Source of the DNA: Alcaligenes faecalis
GTDB taxonomy: Bacteria; Pseudomonadota; Gammaproteobacteria; Burkholderiales; Burkholderiaceae_B
NCBI RefSeq assembly: GCF_041521385.1
Contig: NZ_CP168006.1
Span: 3,659,590 to 3,723,589, forward strand
Length of the DNA: 64,000 nt
Direction of reading: 5' to 3'
In this document: positions 37,691 through 47,249 of the stretch, in pieces
Position numbering within the stretch: the stretch's first letter is position 1
Layout of the letters: each line of letters opens with the position of its first letter
Translations under genes and position numbers: made by a program
The notes under the pieces: generated by a model
Databases searched by the model: none
Seen by the model: only the letters and a program-made list of their open reading frames with translations
What the model was told of the DNA's origin: nothing

Positions 37691-39214
37691 TCAGTCCTCG
37701 CGACGCAGGTGCGGGAACAGGATTACGTCACGGATAGCCGGGCTATCAGTCAGCAACATGACCAGTCGGTCGATACCAATACCGCAGCCGCCTGTAGGGG
37801 GCATACCGTATTCCAGCGCACGGATGTAGTCGGCGTCGTAGAACATGGCTTCTTCGTCGCCAGCGTCCTTGGCCTGAACCTGGGCCTGGAAACGTGCGGC
37901 CTGATCTTCAGGGTCGTTCAACTCCGAGAAACCATTGGCAATTTCGCGGCCGGTGATGAATAGCTCAAAACGCTCGGTAATTCCTTCCTGGGTATCCGAG
38001 GCACGTGCCAGCGGTGAGACCTCGACAGGGTAGTCGATGATGAACGTAGGGTGCCACAGCTTGGACTCGGCTGTTTCTTCAAACAGAGCCAGTTGCAAAG
38101 CGCCCAGGCCGGCATCACGCAGTGGGGGCGAATTTACGTCCACTTTCAGGCGCGCCAGTTCGGTACGCAGGAACTGGATGTCCTCCAACTGTTCGATCTG
38201 GTAGGAAGGAGCGTACTTCATGATGGCGCCGGTAATGGTCAGGCGATCAAAAGGCAGGCTCAGATCCAGCTCGCGTTCCTGGTATTGCAGGGTAGCCGTA
38301 CCACGGGCGCTGATCGCGGCTTCGCGTATCAGGTTTTCGGTGAAGTCCATCAGCCACTGGTAATCCGTGTAGGCTGCGTAGAACTCCATCATGGTGAATT
38401 CAGGGTTGTGACGAGGGCTGACGCCTTCGTTACGGAAATTGCGGTTGATCTCGAACACGCGCTCGAAACCGCCGACGATCAATCGTTTCAGGTACAGCTC
38501 GGGCGCAATGCGCAGGTACATTTCCATGTCCAGCGCATTGTGGTGGGTTACAAAGGGTTTGGCCGATGCACCGCCCGGAATGGGGTGCAGCATGGGGGTT
38601 TCCACTTCCAGGAAATCGGCCTGGGCCATGTGCTGGCGCAGGCTGCTCATGACCTTGCTGCGAGCCAGAAAGGTTTGACGGGTGTCTTCACCCATGATCA
38701 GGTCGACGTAACGCTGACGGTACTTCAACTCCTGGTCGGCCAGACCATGGAATTTATCAGGCAGGGGCCGCAGGGATTTAGCCAGCAGGCGCACACGGGA
38801 GGCGTGTACGGACAGCTCGCCCTTATTGGTTTTGAAGACGGTACCTTCCACGGCCAGGATGTCACCGATATCCCAGCCCTTGAATTCCGCGTAGTTCTCT
38901 TCGCCCAGTGCGGCTTTGTCCAGGTAGATCTGGATACGGCCAGAGGCATCTTGCAACGTAGCAAAACTGGCTTTACCCATGACACGCTTGAGCATCATGC
39001 GGCCAGCCACTTTCACAACTTTATTGGTTGCGGCCAGGGCATCCTTGTCCTGCTCGCCGTATTGGCTGTGCAGCTCGGCAGCATGGGCGTCAGGGCGGAA
39101 ATCGTTGGGGTAGGCGATGCCGTTTTCGCGCAGGCGGTCCAGCTTGGAACGTCGCTCGGCGATCAGGCGGTTTTCGTCTACGACGGGTGCAGAAGTGTCT
39201 AGCGGTTCAGTCAT
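37691..39214 (-). CDS. lysS: Lysyl-tRNA synthetase (class II)
   Basis: 507 residues. An N-terminal OB-fold anticodon-binding domain (about 60-150) is followed by a class II catalytic core with motif 2 [14 protein letters not shown] and motif 3 G-C-G-I-G-I-D-R-L. It charges tRNA-Lys in the cytoplasm. It lies downstream of prfB on the same strand with an SDR gene between, whereas prfB-lysS are direct neighbours in many proteobacteria. Confidence 0.97.
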   Translation of the reverse strand: MTEPLDTSAPVVDENRLIAERRSKLDRLRENGIAYPNDFRPDAHAAELHSQYGEQDKDALAATNKVVKVAGRMMLKRVMGKASFATLQDASGRIQIYLDKAALGEENYAEFKGWDIGDILAVEGTVFKTNKGELSVHASRVRLLAKSLRPLPDKFHGLADQELKYRQRYVDLIMGEDTRQTFLARSKVMSSLRQHMAQADFLEVETPMLHPIPGGASAKPFVTHHNALDMEMYLRIAPELYLKRLIVGGFERVFEINRNFRNEGVSPRHNPEFTMMEFYAAYTDYQWLMDFTENLIREAAISARGTATLQYQERELDLSLPFDRLTITGAIMKYAPSYQIEQLEDIQFLRTELARLKVDVNSPPLRDAGLGALQLALFEETAESKLWHPTFIIDYPVEVSPLARASDTQEGITERFELFITGREIANGFSELNDPEDQAARFQAQVQAKDAGDEEAMFYDADYIRALEYGMPPTGGCGIGIDRLVMLLTDSPAIRDVILFPHLRRED

Positions 39215-39225
39215 TGTGTCAGTAC

Positions 39226-39963
39226 TTATTCGTAGTGGCGGATGTCATCCAGAACGTGCTGGCCAAAATCCGGGCTGTTCAGGAGGCGCAAAATTCGCTC
39301 GGCCGCCTCGTGTGGGCTGCTTAACTGCCCTTGCTGGTGCAGGTCGATAAAGCGGCTCAGGTTCGGGAACTGGTCGCGGGACTGGTTACGGATATGACCT
39401 TGCATATCGGTATCGACCACGCCAGGGGCCAGAGAGCAAACGGCCAGCTCGGGATTTTCCAGTTTCAGGGTTTGTGTATAGAAGTCCAGTGCTGCCTTGC
39501 TGGAGCCATACACGGCCCAGCCCGAGACGGGCTTGCGGCCAGCACCCGAGGAGATATTGAGCACCTGGCGCTGGGCATCCTTGGGGGCGCCTTGCAAAAA
39601 GGCGGCGGTCAGGCTCATGACACTGGCAAGGTTCAACTGCAGCGCCTGTGTAATGGCCTGGGCATTGAGCAGGTGGCTGGCTTGCCCAACGGGATCAACG
39701 GTGCCTGCATTATTGATGAGGACGTAGCGTTGAGCCTGTGTCTGGCTGATCAAGGCCTGTAGAGCCTTGGCTGCCTGTTGCGCACCTTCCACGCTGGCCA
39801 GATCCACTTGCAGATGGTGATGCGCCCCTTGGGGGGCCTCCAGTTGCAGGTCACTGCGGGCCAGAGTGATCAACTGATGGCCAGCGGCCAGTGCCTGACG
39901 TGCCAGGGATAAGCCCAGGCCGCGCGAGGCACCGCTTAGAACAGTCAGCGTGGAAGTGTGCAT
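39226..39963 (-). CDS. Short-chain dehydrogenase/reductase
   Basis: 245 residues, Rossmann fold. The cofactor motif is S-G-A-S-R-G-L-G (about 10-17), N-N-A-G-T follows, and the catalytic Ser and Y-G-S-S-K are present. Closest in style to the sepiapterin-reductase-like YueD/BzrB group that accepts NADPH. It sits between prfB and lysS with 1- and 11-base gaps, so it is transcribed with translation genes; the substrate is unknown. Confidence 0.87.
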   Translation of the reverse strand: MHTSTLTVLSGASRGLGLSLARQALAAGHQLITLARSDLQLEAPQGAHHHLQVDLASVEGAQQAAKALQALISQTQAQRYVLINNAGTVDPVGQASHLLNAQAITQALQLNLASVMSLTAAFLQGAPKDAQRQVLNISSGAGRKPVSGWAVYGSSKAALDFYTQTLKLENPELAVCSLAPGVVDTDMQGHIRNQSRDQFPNLSRFIDLHQQGQLSSPHEAAERILRLLNSPDFGQHVLDDIRHYE

Positions 39964-39964
39964 A

Positions 39965-41069
39965 TTAAATACCTTGTTTCAGGCTGGCCTGAATAAAGGG
40001 ATCCAGGTCGCCATCCAGAATCTTTTGCGTATTGGAGCTTTCGTAGTTCGTACGCAAGTCCTTGATGCGGCTTTGGTCCAGCACGTAGGAGCGGATCTGG
40101 TGACCCCAGCCCACATCGCTCTTGGAGTCTTCCAGTTTTTGCTGCTCGGCCATGCGGTTGCGCATTTCCAGCTCGTACAGACGGGACTTCAGCATTTGCA
40201 TGGCCTCAGCCCGGTTACGGTGCTGCGAGCGGTCATTCTGACATTGCACCACAATGCCGCTGGGTTCGTGCGTAATACGAACGGCCGAGTCGGTTTTGTT
40301 AATGTGCTGACCACCGGCACCACTGGCGCGGTAGGTGTCAATACGCAGGTCGGCCGGATTGATTTCGACCTCGAAAGAGTCGTCAATCTCTGGGTAGACA
40401 AACACGCTGGTAAAGGATGTGTGGCGGCCGTTGGACGAGTCAAAGGGGCTTTTGCGAACCAGGCGGTGTACGCCGGTTTCTGTGCGCAGAAAACCATAGG
40501 CGTAATCGCCTTCAATCTTGATGGAAGCCGATTTGATGCCGGCGACATCACCGTCAGACTGCTCCAGGATTTCAGCCTTGAAGCCTTTGTGTTCGGCGTA
40601 GCGCAAGTACATGCGCAGCAGCATGGAGGCCCAGTCCTGGGCTTCGGTCCCCCCCGCGCCGGCCTGAATATCCATAAAGCAATTCAGCGGATCGGCAGGG
40701 TTGGAGAACATGCGGCGGAATTCCAGCTCTTCAATACGGCTGGCCATGGCGGCACAATCTTCTTCGATGGCGGCGATCGTGGCATCGTCATCGTCCATCG
40801 CGGCAAGCTCGAAGAGGTCCTGCGAATCTTTCAGGCCCGTGTGCAAGGCGTCCAGCACATGCACCACGTTTTCCAGACTTTTCTTTTCGCGGCCCAGATC
40901 CTGAGCGTGTTGAGGGTTGTCCCAGACGTTGGGGTCCTCGAGTTCGGCATTGACTACGTACAAACGATGCGCTTTGTCATCGTAGTCAAAGATACCTCCG
41001 TAAGGCATTTTCCCGCTCCGAATAATCGGCAAGGCGGGCTTCCAGTTGATTAAGTCGTTCCGATTCCAT
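39965..41069 (-). CDS. prfB: Peptide chain release factor 2 with programmed +1 frameshift
   Basis: RF2 recognises UAA and UGA and releases the finished chain; the G-G-Q motif lies in A-G-G-Q-H-I-N-K. Translation begins at the ATG of 41069, runs 27 codons to CTT and meets an in-frame TGA (40986-40988). Shifting by one base (CTT-T-GAC) joins the long frame to the stop at 39965, giving 367 residues. The internal Shine-Dalgarno GGAGGT (40994-40999) two bases before CTT is exactly as in E. coli. This is autoregulation: scarce RF2 lets the ribosome pause at UGA and shift. Annotating only the long frame from 41101 would give a false N terminus. Confidence 0.95.
40985..40991 (-). other. prfB frameshift site CTTTGAC
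   Basis: The slippery CTT-TGA-C heptamer with an upstream GGAGGT at 40994-40999. Reading in frame 0 stops after 27 codons; the +1 frame is open for 340 further codons. Confidence 0.93.
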
Positions 41070-41179
41070 GATTCAGCGGCTTTCCTATATTTGAGGGCCA
41101 TCCGCGCCAGCCAGCAGGGCGGCGCGCGGCAAACTTCCGATTTTACCCTTATCGGAGGTCTATGGCACGTATTGGCCGC

Positions 41180-42889
41180 TCAGGAACCGGACATTGTGCA
41201 TGTGGCGGTGCGATAGGCGGATGCAGAGCGGTAAGGAGGCCGCTTGGAGGCGGCTGGCAGGGCGGGAGTATCGGGTTTGGTAAGATCGCTGTCCAGGCTG
41301 AAATGGGCCACTACCTGGGCTAGCAAGGTCGTTTGTTCTAACTGTTCCTGGGCCGTGTGGGCGCTGTGTTCAACCAACTGCCGGTTGGACTGGCCTTGCT
41401 GGTCCAGACGTGTCATGACCTGGTTCACGTACTCAATATGTGTGGCCTGCTCCTGAGAGGCCTGGGCAATGTGGGCCACGATACTGCGCATCTTATTGAC
41501 CTTGTGCTGTGTGTTGGCCATGACCTCTACCATACCGCGCGCAGCCGTCGAGCTTTGTTCAGTTTGTTCGACTGAACTGGAGATCAAGGTGGAAATCTGC
41601 TGCAAGGCATCGGTAGAGCGCAAAGCCAGGTTACGTACTTCGGCGGCAACCACGGCAAAGCCATGACCGTGTACGCCAGCGCGGGCGGCCTCCACGGCAG
41701 CATTCAGGGCCAGGATATTGGTCTGGAAGGCAATGCTGCGAATCAGTTGGGTGATCTCGCTCATTTTGTGCGAGCTGTCGGCAATGGCGTTGATGGTATC
41801 GAGCAGGCTGTGCACGGCCTGATTGCCTTGGGCCACCTGGCTGGAGGTGTCCTGCGCCAGGTGGTCGGCGGTTTGGGCTTGTTCGGCATTCTGGCGCACA
41901 GTGTCGGCCAATTGATTCATCGCCTTGACGGTCTGATTCAATTCGGTGGATTGATCCAGAATTTGTTCACTCAAGTTTTGACTGCCCAACACAATCGCGT
42001 GCGAGCCATCGCGTATCAAGCCGGTTTGTTCACGGATTTGATGCACCACCGTTTGTACGCCTTGGCCGATACCATTGAGCGCCGTCAATAGTGTTCCGAA
42101 TTCATCGTGACGGCGCACGCTGAGTTGGGCATTGAGCTTGCCCTGGGCCAGCTCCTTGGCCAGATTTGCCCCTTGATCCAGTGGCTGTTTGATCGAGCGA
42201 TACAAAAGGCGCAGAGCAAGGGTGCTGGCGATGAAGAACAAGGCCAGGGCCGCCAGTGCCAGGCTGAATGCCCGGTCGCTGCTGCGGCCTGCCTGATCCA
42301 GAGAGCTGTCCAGGCGGTCGCTGAACTGGTGCTCGAACTGATCCAGTGTGTTCGTGATCTGGGTAGAGGCTTGAATGTATTGCTGGCTGAACACCAGCAC
42401 TTTAGCCATCAAGGCATTGGGCAGGGCGATACGGATCGCGCCGCTGCCATCTTCAAACTGGCCGCTGGCGGTTTGGATGGCCTCGGATTGGACCTGGCTG
42501 AGTGCCAGAGTCTGCTCATAGGCAGAGCGCAGCAAATCCTGTTCGGCTGGCGCCAGTTCCAGATCCCTGAAGCGGTCCAGCATTGTCAAGGTGACCCCCT
42601 CCTGATCCGCCTGGGCACCCGTAAACACCGCCAGCAGATGGCGGAAAGTATCCTGAAATTCAACTTGCTCGCTGGAGACAAAGGCGATGGCCTGACGGCT
42701 GAGCAATTCGCTGATGCGCTTGAAGTCTTTGCTAAGCGCCGTCGTTTGGTGGCGCTGGGCTTCCAGGTGTTTGCGTTGTTCGATGCTGCTGCTTAAATGC
42801 TGCAGGGCAATCAGCATCAGGACTAAAAACAGACTCAGGATTGCAAAATAGGCGATGAAGCCGGTTTTGAGCGTCAGTAGTTTTTTCAA
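41180..42889 (-). CDS. Methyl-accepting chemotaxis protein
   Basis: About 569 residues from a TTG at 42889 that follows GGGAG and gives the usual start (Lys-Lys then a membrane segment); a GTG 18 codons upstream is possible. It has TM1 (about 9-28), a ~190-residue periplasmic helical sensor, TM2 (about 212-232), HAMP, and a cytoplasmic signalling domain with the hairpin tip [21 protein letters not shown]. It modulates CheA activity. The ligand is unknown and no che genes are nearby. It ends without the NWETF-like CheR tether. Confidence 0.93.
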   Translation of the reverse strand: MKKLLTLKTGFIAYFAILSLFLVLMLIALQHLSSSIEQRKHLEAQRHQTTALSKDFKRISELLSRQAIAFVSSEQVEFQDTFRHLLAVFTGAQADQEGVTLTMLDRFRDLELAPAEQDLLRSAYEQTLALSQVQSEAIQTASGQFEDGSGAIRIALPNALMAKVLVFSQQYIQASTQITNTLDQFEHQFSDRLDSSLDQAGRSSDRAFSLALAALALFFIASTLALRLLYRSIKQPLDQGANLAKELAQGKLNAQLSVRRHDEFGTLLTALNGIGQGVQTVVHQIREQTGLIRDGSHAIVLGSQNLSEQILDQSTELNQTVKAMNQLADTVRQNAEQAQTADHLAQDTSSQVAQGNQAVHSLLDTINAIADSSHKMSEITQLIRSIAFQTNILALNAAVEAARAGVHGHGFAVVAAEVRNLALRSTDALQQISTLISSSVEQTEQSSTAARGMVEVMANTQHKVNKMRSIVAHIAQASQEQATHIEYVNQVMTRLDQQGQSNRQLVEHSAHTAQEQLEQTTLLAQVVAHFSLDSDLTKPDTPALPAASKRPPYRSASAYRTATCTMSGS

Positions 42890-43000
42890 GGCGACTCCCA
42901 CAAAGAGTGGGGTGCCCCCGAGCACTGATGGCTCTTGTCGCACCCCTGTCAGGCGCGCCTATCTTTGCATCTAATTGTGACAGGGGTGTGGCGATATGTC

Positions 43001-43273
43001 TTAACGACGCTGGGGGCTGCGGCGAGGGGCCGACGTGGGGGCGCCAACACGCTTGGGCAAGTGGCGGAAAATGATGCGGCCTTTGCTCAGGTCGTAAGGC
43101 GACATTTCCAGGGTGACGCTGTCGCCAGCCAGAATACGGATGTGGTGCTTGCGCATTTTGCCGCCCGTGTAGGCGATCACGGCGTGACCGTTGTCCAGGG
43201 TGACACGAAAGCGCGAATCAGGCAGGATTTCGGTGACGGAACCTTGCATTTCAAGTAGCTCTTCTTTGGCCAT
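43001..43273 (-). CDS. infA: Translation initiation factor IF-1, stand-alone copy
   Basis: 90 residues, one S1-like OB fold of IF-1 (M-A-K-E-E-L-L-E-M at the start, [20 protein letters not shown]). It binds the ribosomal A site in initiation. The chain exceeds the usual ~72 residues by a basic tail (A-P-R-R-S-P-Q-R-R). It has a good AAAGGAG site. It is not in a ribosomal-protein cluster, so it may be the second infA often found in betaproteobacteria. Confidence 0.93.
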   Translation of the reverse strand: MAKEELLEMQGSVTEILPDSRFRVTLDNGHAVIAYTGGKMRKHHIRILAGDSVTLEMSPYDLSKGRIIFRHLPKRVGAPTSAPRRSPQRR

Positions 43274-43819
43274 AAATCGGGACTCCTTTAAAAATAATCA
43301 TTCCCGTCTGGCCCTGCTGGGCGGGACGGGGACGGGCTTGGCAACAAGACAGACCGACAAACCGTACAAACGGTGTCTAAAGTCCAGCCTGGCACTAGGC
43401 CCATAAAAATTGGGGTGAATCGGTATCTGTCAGGACTGTTGGAGGCCAGACAGGGCCGGGTTGATCAAATTGAAAACACGCCTGCCGTTCGTGGGAAGAA
43501 CCGGCCAGGGCAGACAAGGTCTGTCTACCTGAGAAACGGGCAAAAACACGAATACTTGCCAGGAACGTAGACCTGCATAACGACGCGCGGGATAATCCCT
43601 TGCGGTTAAGAGTACTGGTTGTGGTGCCAAGTAATGCACTTGGGGTGCTTGATTGGGTCAAGCTTTATTCCCAAAAGTGGGGGTGTTTCAAGGTCGATTT
43701 ACCCTGGGTAGCTGCATCTGATGTTGCTAAAGCCAGACGAGCGTGGATGGGATGGGCCAATAAAACTCAATCAGCACCATGACGTGACAATTCCATGATT
43801 ATAAATAATATTTATGGAT

Positions 43820-43836
43820 TGGTCAAAGATTGACCA
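43820..43836. promoter_or_regulatory. Candidate operator dyad
   Basis: TGGTCAA-AGA-TTGACCA, two perfect 7-base arms, in the A/T-rich region upstream of the EamA gene. Confidence 0.35.
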
Positions 43837-43910
43837 GCTCGCAGCGTGACAAGCAGACGGGGAAAGGCATAGAGGGCTGAGCATGCTTGCCTATATACTA
43901 GGCCCATCGT

Positions 43911-43962
43911 AACGGCGCCGTGTTGACCTGAGGAGGGATCACACGCGCCGTTGCCGTTTTTT
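43911..43962 (+). promoter_or_regulatory. Terminator-like leader hairpin directly before the EamA gene
   Basis: AACGGCGCCGTGT pairs with ACACGCGCCGTT (12 bp with one bulged C) around a 17-base loop that contains GAGGAGGGA, then GCCG and six T, then AGGAC and the ATG at 43968. The structure is that of an intrinsic terminator 5 bases before the start codon, so it could act as an attenuator. Which signal would control it is not visible. Confidence 0.55.
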
Positions 43963-43967
43963 AGGAC

Positions 43968-44879
43968 ATGCTTGTGAACACTCAGAAATTGACCCCTGGC
44001 ACGACGGCTTTACTGGTTTTACCCACGATCTTGTGGGCAAGTAATGCCATTGTGGGGCGCCTGATTCATGATCAGGTTCCTCCCATTACCCTTAACTTTT
44101 TCCGTTGGCTGGTGGCTTTCACCATCTTGCTTTTTGTGGGGCGACAAGTTCTGCGGCGCGGCAGTAATTTGTGGGCTAACTGGAAGCGTTACTCTATTTT
44201 GGGTTTGCTGGGCATAGGGATCTATAACGCGTTGCAGTACCTGGCACTGCAAAGTTCTTCCCCCATTAATGTGACACTGGTTAATGCCAGTTTGCCGTTC
44301 TGGATGCTGGTCATTGGTCGCTTGTTCTTCAAGTCCACCGTCAATGGGCGCCAACTGATCGGGGGACTGATGTCCTTGCTCGGTGTGGTGCTGGTATTGA
44401 CACGTGCCGATTGGCAAGAGCTGATGGCTTTTCGTTTTGTGCCGGGCGATGTCTATATGGTGATTGCCACCATTGCCTGGGCGATTTATAGCTGGATGCT
44501 CAGTACGCGTCGCCATGAGGGCGTTATCGCAGAAACCTGGGCCACCGTTGTGATGGCACAGGTGTTTTTTGGCTTGATCTGGTCCGGCGCATTTGCCGCG
44601 ATGGAGTGGACGTTTACAGACTGGCATATTGACTGGTCCTGGGGCTTGCTGCTGGCGATTTTGTATGTGGGTACTGGCCCCGCCTTGATTGCCTTGCGCT
44701 GCTGGGGTGTGGCAGTCCAGCGAGTAGGTGCTGCAACTGCGGGTTTCTTTGTGAACCTGATGCCTGTATTTGCAGCCTTGATGTCCGTGTTTATTCTGGG
44801 TGATAGCCCCAAGCTCTATCACGGCGCGGCTTTTTTGCTGATTGTGGGTGGGATTTATGTGTCTTCGCGTAAGTGTTGA
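43968..44879 (+). CDS. EamA-family (DMT) transporter
   Basis: 303 residues with ten hydrophobic segments in two EamA repeats of five (about 10-140 and 155-295). The family exports amino acids, nucleosides or other small metabolites; the N-terminal P-T-I-L-W-A-S-N-A-I-V-G-R pattern is typical. It starts just after a terminator-like hairpin (see 43911-43962), which suggests control at the level of transcription elongation. The substrate is unknown. Confidence 0.9.
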   Translation: MLVNTQKLTPGTTALLVLPTILWASNAIVGRLIHDQVPPITLNFFRWLVAFTILLFVGRQVLRRGSNLWANWKRYSILGLLGIGIYNALQYLALQSSSPINVTLVNASLPFWMLVIGRLFFKSTVNGRQLIGGLMSLLGVVLVLTRADWQELMAFRFVPGDVYMVIATIAWAIYSWMLSTRRHEGVIAETWATVVMAQVFFGLIWSGAFAAMEWTFTDWHIDWSWGLLLAILYVGTGPALIALRCWGVAVQRVGAATAGFFVNLMPVFAALMSVFILGDSPKLYHGAAFLLIVGGIYVSSRKC

Positions 44880-44918
44880 GGCTTGAGCGTGCTGGGTATT
44901 TGACCCTGTTCCAGATAC

Positions 44919-44952
44919 AAAAAGGGACGCCCGGTAGAGCGTCCTTTTTTAT
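44919..44952. terminator. Bidirectional intrinsic terminator
   Basis: AAAAAGGGACGC and GCGTCCTTTTTT form a long stem with one offset base around an 8-base loop, then ATTTTTT. It lies between the converging EamA and SBF genes. Confidence 0.8.
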
Positions 44953-44992
44953 TTTTTGGACTCGGATTCAAGTCCCTGGGCGTGGTCATTGA

Positions 44993-45928
44993 TTATTGTT
45001 TGCCATCACCCATGCGGCGGAAGATTGTCGCGACCAAAGGGCCGGAAATATTGTGCCAGACACTGAAAATGGCGCTGGGCACGGCAGCCAGAGGCGAGAA
45101 GTGGGCGCTGGCCAGAGCCACGCCCAGACCGGAGTTTTGCATACCTACTTCAATGGCCAGGGTTTTGCGTTGTGCCAAAGGCATGCCGCTTAAACGTGCC
45201 AGTACGTAGCCCAAGAGGTAGCCCAAGGTGTTGTGCACGACCACGACCGAGAACACCAACAAGCCGCTGCTCGCAATCTTGGCCTGGTTGCCGGCGACAA
45301 CAGCGGCCACGATAGCCACAATCGCCACGACCGATACCAGGGGCAGCGCGGCCACCCCCGCTTTAATTTTCTCGCCCAGTAGAGATTGCACGATCACTCC
45401 GAGTGCAATGGGCAGAATCACGACCTGCACAATGGACCAGAACATGGCCCAGGCACTGACCTCCAGCCATTGGCTGGCCAGAAAATAAATCAGGGCCGGG
45501 GTGACGATAGGTGCCAACAAGGTGGAGACCGAGGTAATGGCAACCGACAGGGCCAGGTCACCACGAGCCAGAAAAGTCATTACGTTGGACGAGGTCCCGC
45601 CAGGGCAGCAACCGACCAGAATGACGCCAATGGCCAATTCGGGCGGTAAGGAGAACGCATAGGTCAGGAACCAAGCCAGGACGGGCATGATAAGGAATTG
45701 CCCCAGAACGCCGATAGCCACTCGGCCCGGGCGTACGAACACTTCGGCAAAGTCCTGGCGCGACAAAGTCAGCCCCATACCGAACATGATGATGCCCAGA
45801 AGTGGAACAATATAAGCGCCTAACCAGCGGTAGTGGTCGGGAAAGTAAAAGGCCAAAATGGCAAACAGTAGAACCCAGATGGCAAAGGTGTTGCCAACAA
45901 AACGGCTCAGGCGGGCGATAGCCTGCAT
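44993..45928 (-). CDS. Bile acid:sodium symporter (SBF/BASS) family protein
   Basis: 311 residues from the ATG of 45928, preceded by AAGGATATTT; the longer frame has no site or family similarity. About nine or ten membrane segments with F-G-M-G-L-T-L near TM2, G-C-C-P-G-G-T-S-S-N-V-M-T-F in the core (sodium-binding region) and I-E-V-G-M-Q-N-S-G-L-G-V-A-L mark the BASS family. Bacterial members import organic anions such as 2-oxoacids or pantoate with sodium. The substrate is not deducible here. Confidence 0.9.
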   Translation of the reverse strand: MQAIARLSRFVGNTFAIWVLLFAILAFYFPDHYRWLGAYIVPLLGIIMFGMGLTLSRQDFAEVFVRPGRVAIGVLGQFLIMPVLAWFLTYAFSLPPELAIGVILVGCCPGGTSSNVMTFLARGDLALSVAITSVSTLLAPIVTPALIYFLASQWLEVSAWAMFWSIVQVVILPIALGVIVQSLLGEKIKAGVAALPLVSVVAIVAIVAAVVAGNQAKIASSGLLVFSVVVVHNTLGYLLGYVLARLSGMPLAQRKTLAIEVGMQNSGLGVALASAHFSPLAAVPSAIFSVWHNISGPLVATIFRRMGDGKQ

Positions 45929-46275
45929 GATGAAATATCCTTCAAGGAGCACGGCTGGCCGGTAGGCCGGCGTGGTGCGGATTAGTCTGTTATGGGGAGC
46001 AGCATGGGGCGGGCCAGGTGTAGGGCCGTCCATCGCAGACCTGCTTAAGGACTGGCGATACGACTTTCCGGTAGGGTGGGATAAAGCACTGGCAGCACAG
46101 GGCTGTACGGGCAGATCTGGGTAAGGTCAGTTGTACAGGCGGTAGTGAGCGAAACGGGCAGCATGGCAGAGCATGCTTTTTATCCTGGAAGGCCGGGCTC
46201 GGGCGTATTGTAGACCCTGGCCGTCATGGTATTTTGATTAGCTTGCTTGCAAGTGTGTGTATTGGGAGAGGGTGG
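45929..46275. other. Divergent spacer between the SBF and EamA genes
   Basis: About 350 bases without a gene. A small hairpin AGCATG/CATGCT followed by TTTTTA at 46160-46182 looks like a weak plus-strand terminator of a short transcript. I see no clear promoter. Confidence 0.4.
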
Positions 46276-47190
46276 GTGAATAGAGCGGGATCACGTTTGG
46301 CGGCCTACGCCTGTTTGGCCTTGTCCATGTCTTTGGTGGGCAGTTATATCGCCCTGACACGGCCTTTAGTAACGGCACTGCCGGTGTTCTTGCTGGCCTG
46401 GCTGCGTTTTGGTATTGGTGGGCTAGCCATGCTGCGCTGGCTACGTAAACCTGCCAATGAACCCACGTTGGACCTGCGCACCCGTGGCCTGATTTTTCTG
46501 GAATCCTTCCTGGGCAACTTCTTGTTCACCCTGTGCATGGTGACGGGCATCAGCATGACCAGCGCGGTTTCTGCAGGCGTCATTTTGTCTGCCATTCCCG
46601 GCATGGTGGCTTTGTTCAGTTGGTATTTCCTGAAAGAAAGCATAGGCCCACGTACCTGGGCGTCTTTGGCCTTGGGCATGGGCGGTATTGCCTTGCTGGC
46701 TTTAGTGCAGGCTGAAGACCACGGTGTGGATCAACTGGACCCCGGGAAAATGTGGCTGGGCAATGCGCTGATCTTTGGTGCCGTCTTGTGCGAATCAGCC
46801 TATGCCGTCATTGGCAAGCGTTTGACCGCCGTGCTTAGCCCTAAACGTATCAGCGCCATTATCAATCTGTGCAGTCTGGCCCTGATTACGCCATTAGGTT
46901 TGTACGCCGCTTGGGATTTTGACTTTACGGCACCGGCAGGCTGGATCTGGCCTTTATTGGTGTTTTATTCCTTGGCGGCCAGCGTCTGGACGGTCTGGCT
47001 GTGGATGACGGGCGTGCGTTCCGTACCCGCTTCGCAAGCTGCGGTGTTTATGGTGCTGATGCCTTTAGGCACTGCAGCCGTGGGTGTGCTGGTGCTGGGC
47101 GAGAGCTTTACCACCGTGCATGTTTACGCCTTCATTCTGGCTTTGGCGGGCTTGGTGCTGGCGACTTTGCCCACTCGTGCAAAGTCGTAA
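46276..47190 (+). CDS. EamA-family (DMT) transporter
   Basis: About 304 residues from a GTG at 46276, which follows GGGAGAGG; in-frame TTG codons further upstream are possible, giving 318. Ten hydrophobic segments form two EamA repeats; G-N-F-L-F-T-L and F-M-V-L-M-P-L-G-T-A-A-V-G-V-L-V-L-G-E belong to the conserved ends of the repeats. Exports a small metabolite, identity unknown. It converges on recJ. Confidence 0.87.
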   Translation: MNRAGSRLAAYACLALSMSLVGSYIALTRPLVTALPVFLLAWLRFGIGGLAMLRWLRKPANEPTLDLRTRGLIFLESFLGNFLFTLCMVTGISMTSAVSAGVILSAIPGMVALFSWYFLKESIGPRTWASLALGMGGIALLALVQAEDHGVDQLDPGKMWLGNALIFGAVLCESAYAVIGKRLTAVLSPKRISAIINLCSLALITPLGLYAAWDFDFTAPAGWIWPLLVFYSLAASVWTVWLWMTGVRSVPASQAAVFMVLMPLGTAAVGVLVLGESFTTVHVYAFILALAGLVLATLPTRAKS

Positions 47191-47193
47191 AAA

Positions 47194-47215
47194 AACCGCT
47201 GCGCAAGCAGCGGTT
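47194..47215 (-). terminator. Intrinsic terminator of recJ
   Basis: AACCGCTGC/GCAGCGGTT (9 bp) with a 4-base loop; on the minus strand it is followed by a run of T. It may also slow plus-strand read-through. Confidence 0.8.
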
Positions 47216-47249
47216 CAGGGCAAGGAACGTGGGGCAACAGCGATAATGC

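Larger units (their letters stand above)
43274..43967. other. Long intergenic region between infA and an EamA gene
   Basis: About 690 bases without a credible gene; overlapping short frames on both strands lack ribosome-binding sites and family likeness. The right half is A/T-rich and holds a dyad (43820-43836), a TATACT -10-like element (43894-43899) and the leader hairpin at 43911-43962. Confidence 0.5.

Noticed and set aside
38051..39202. 383-codon plus-strand frame antisense to lysS
   Set aside because: Shadow of lysS codon use.
43395..43782. Overlapping short frames on both strands in the infA-EamA spacer
   Set aside because: No ribosome-binding sites, no family resemblance, mutually overlapping; treated as non-coding leader DNA.
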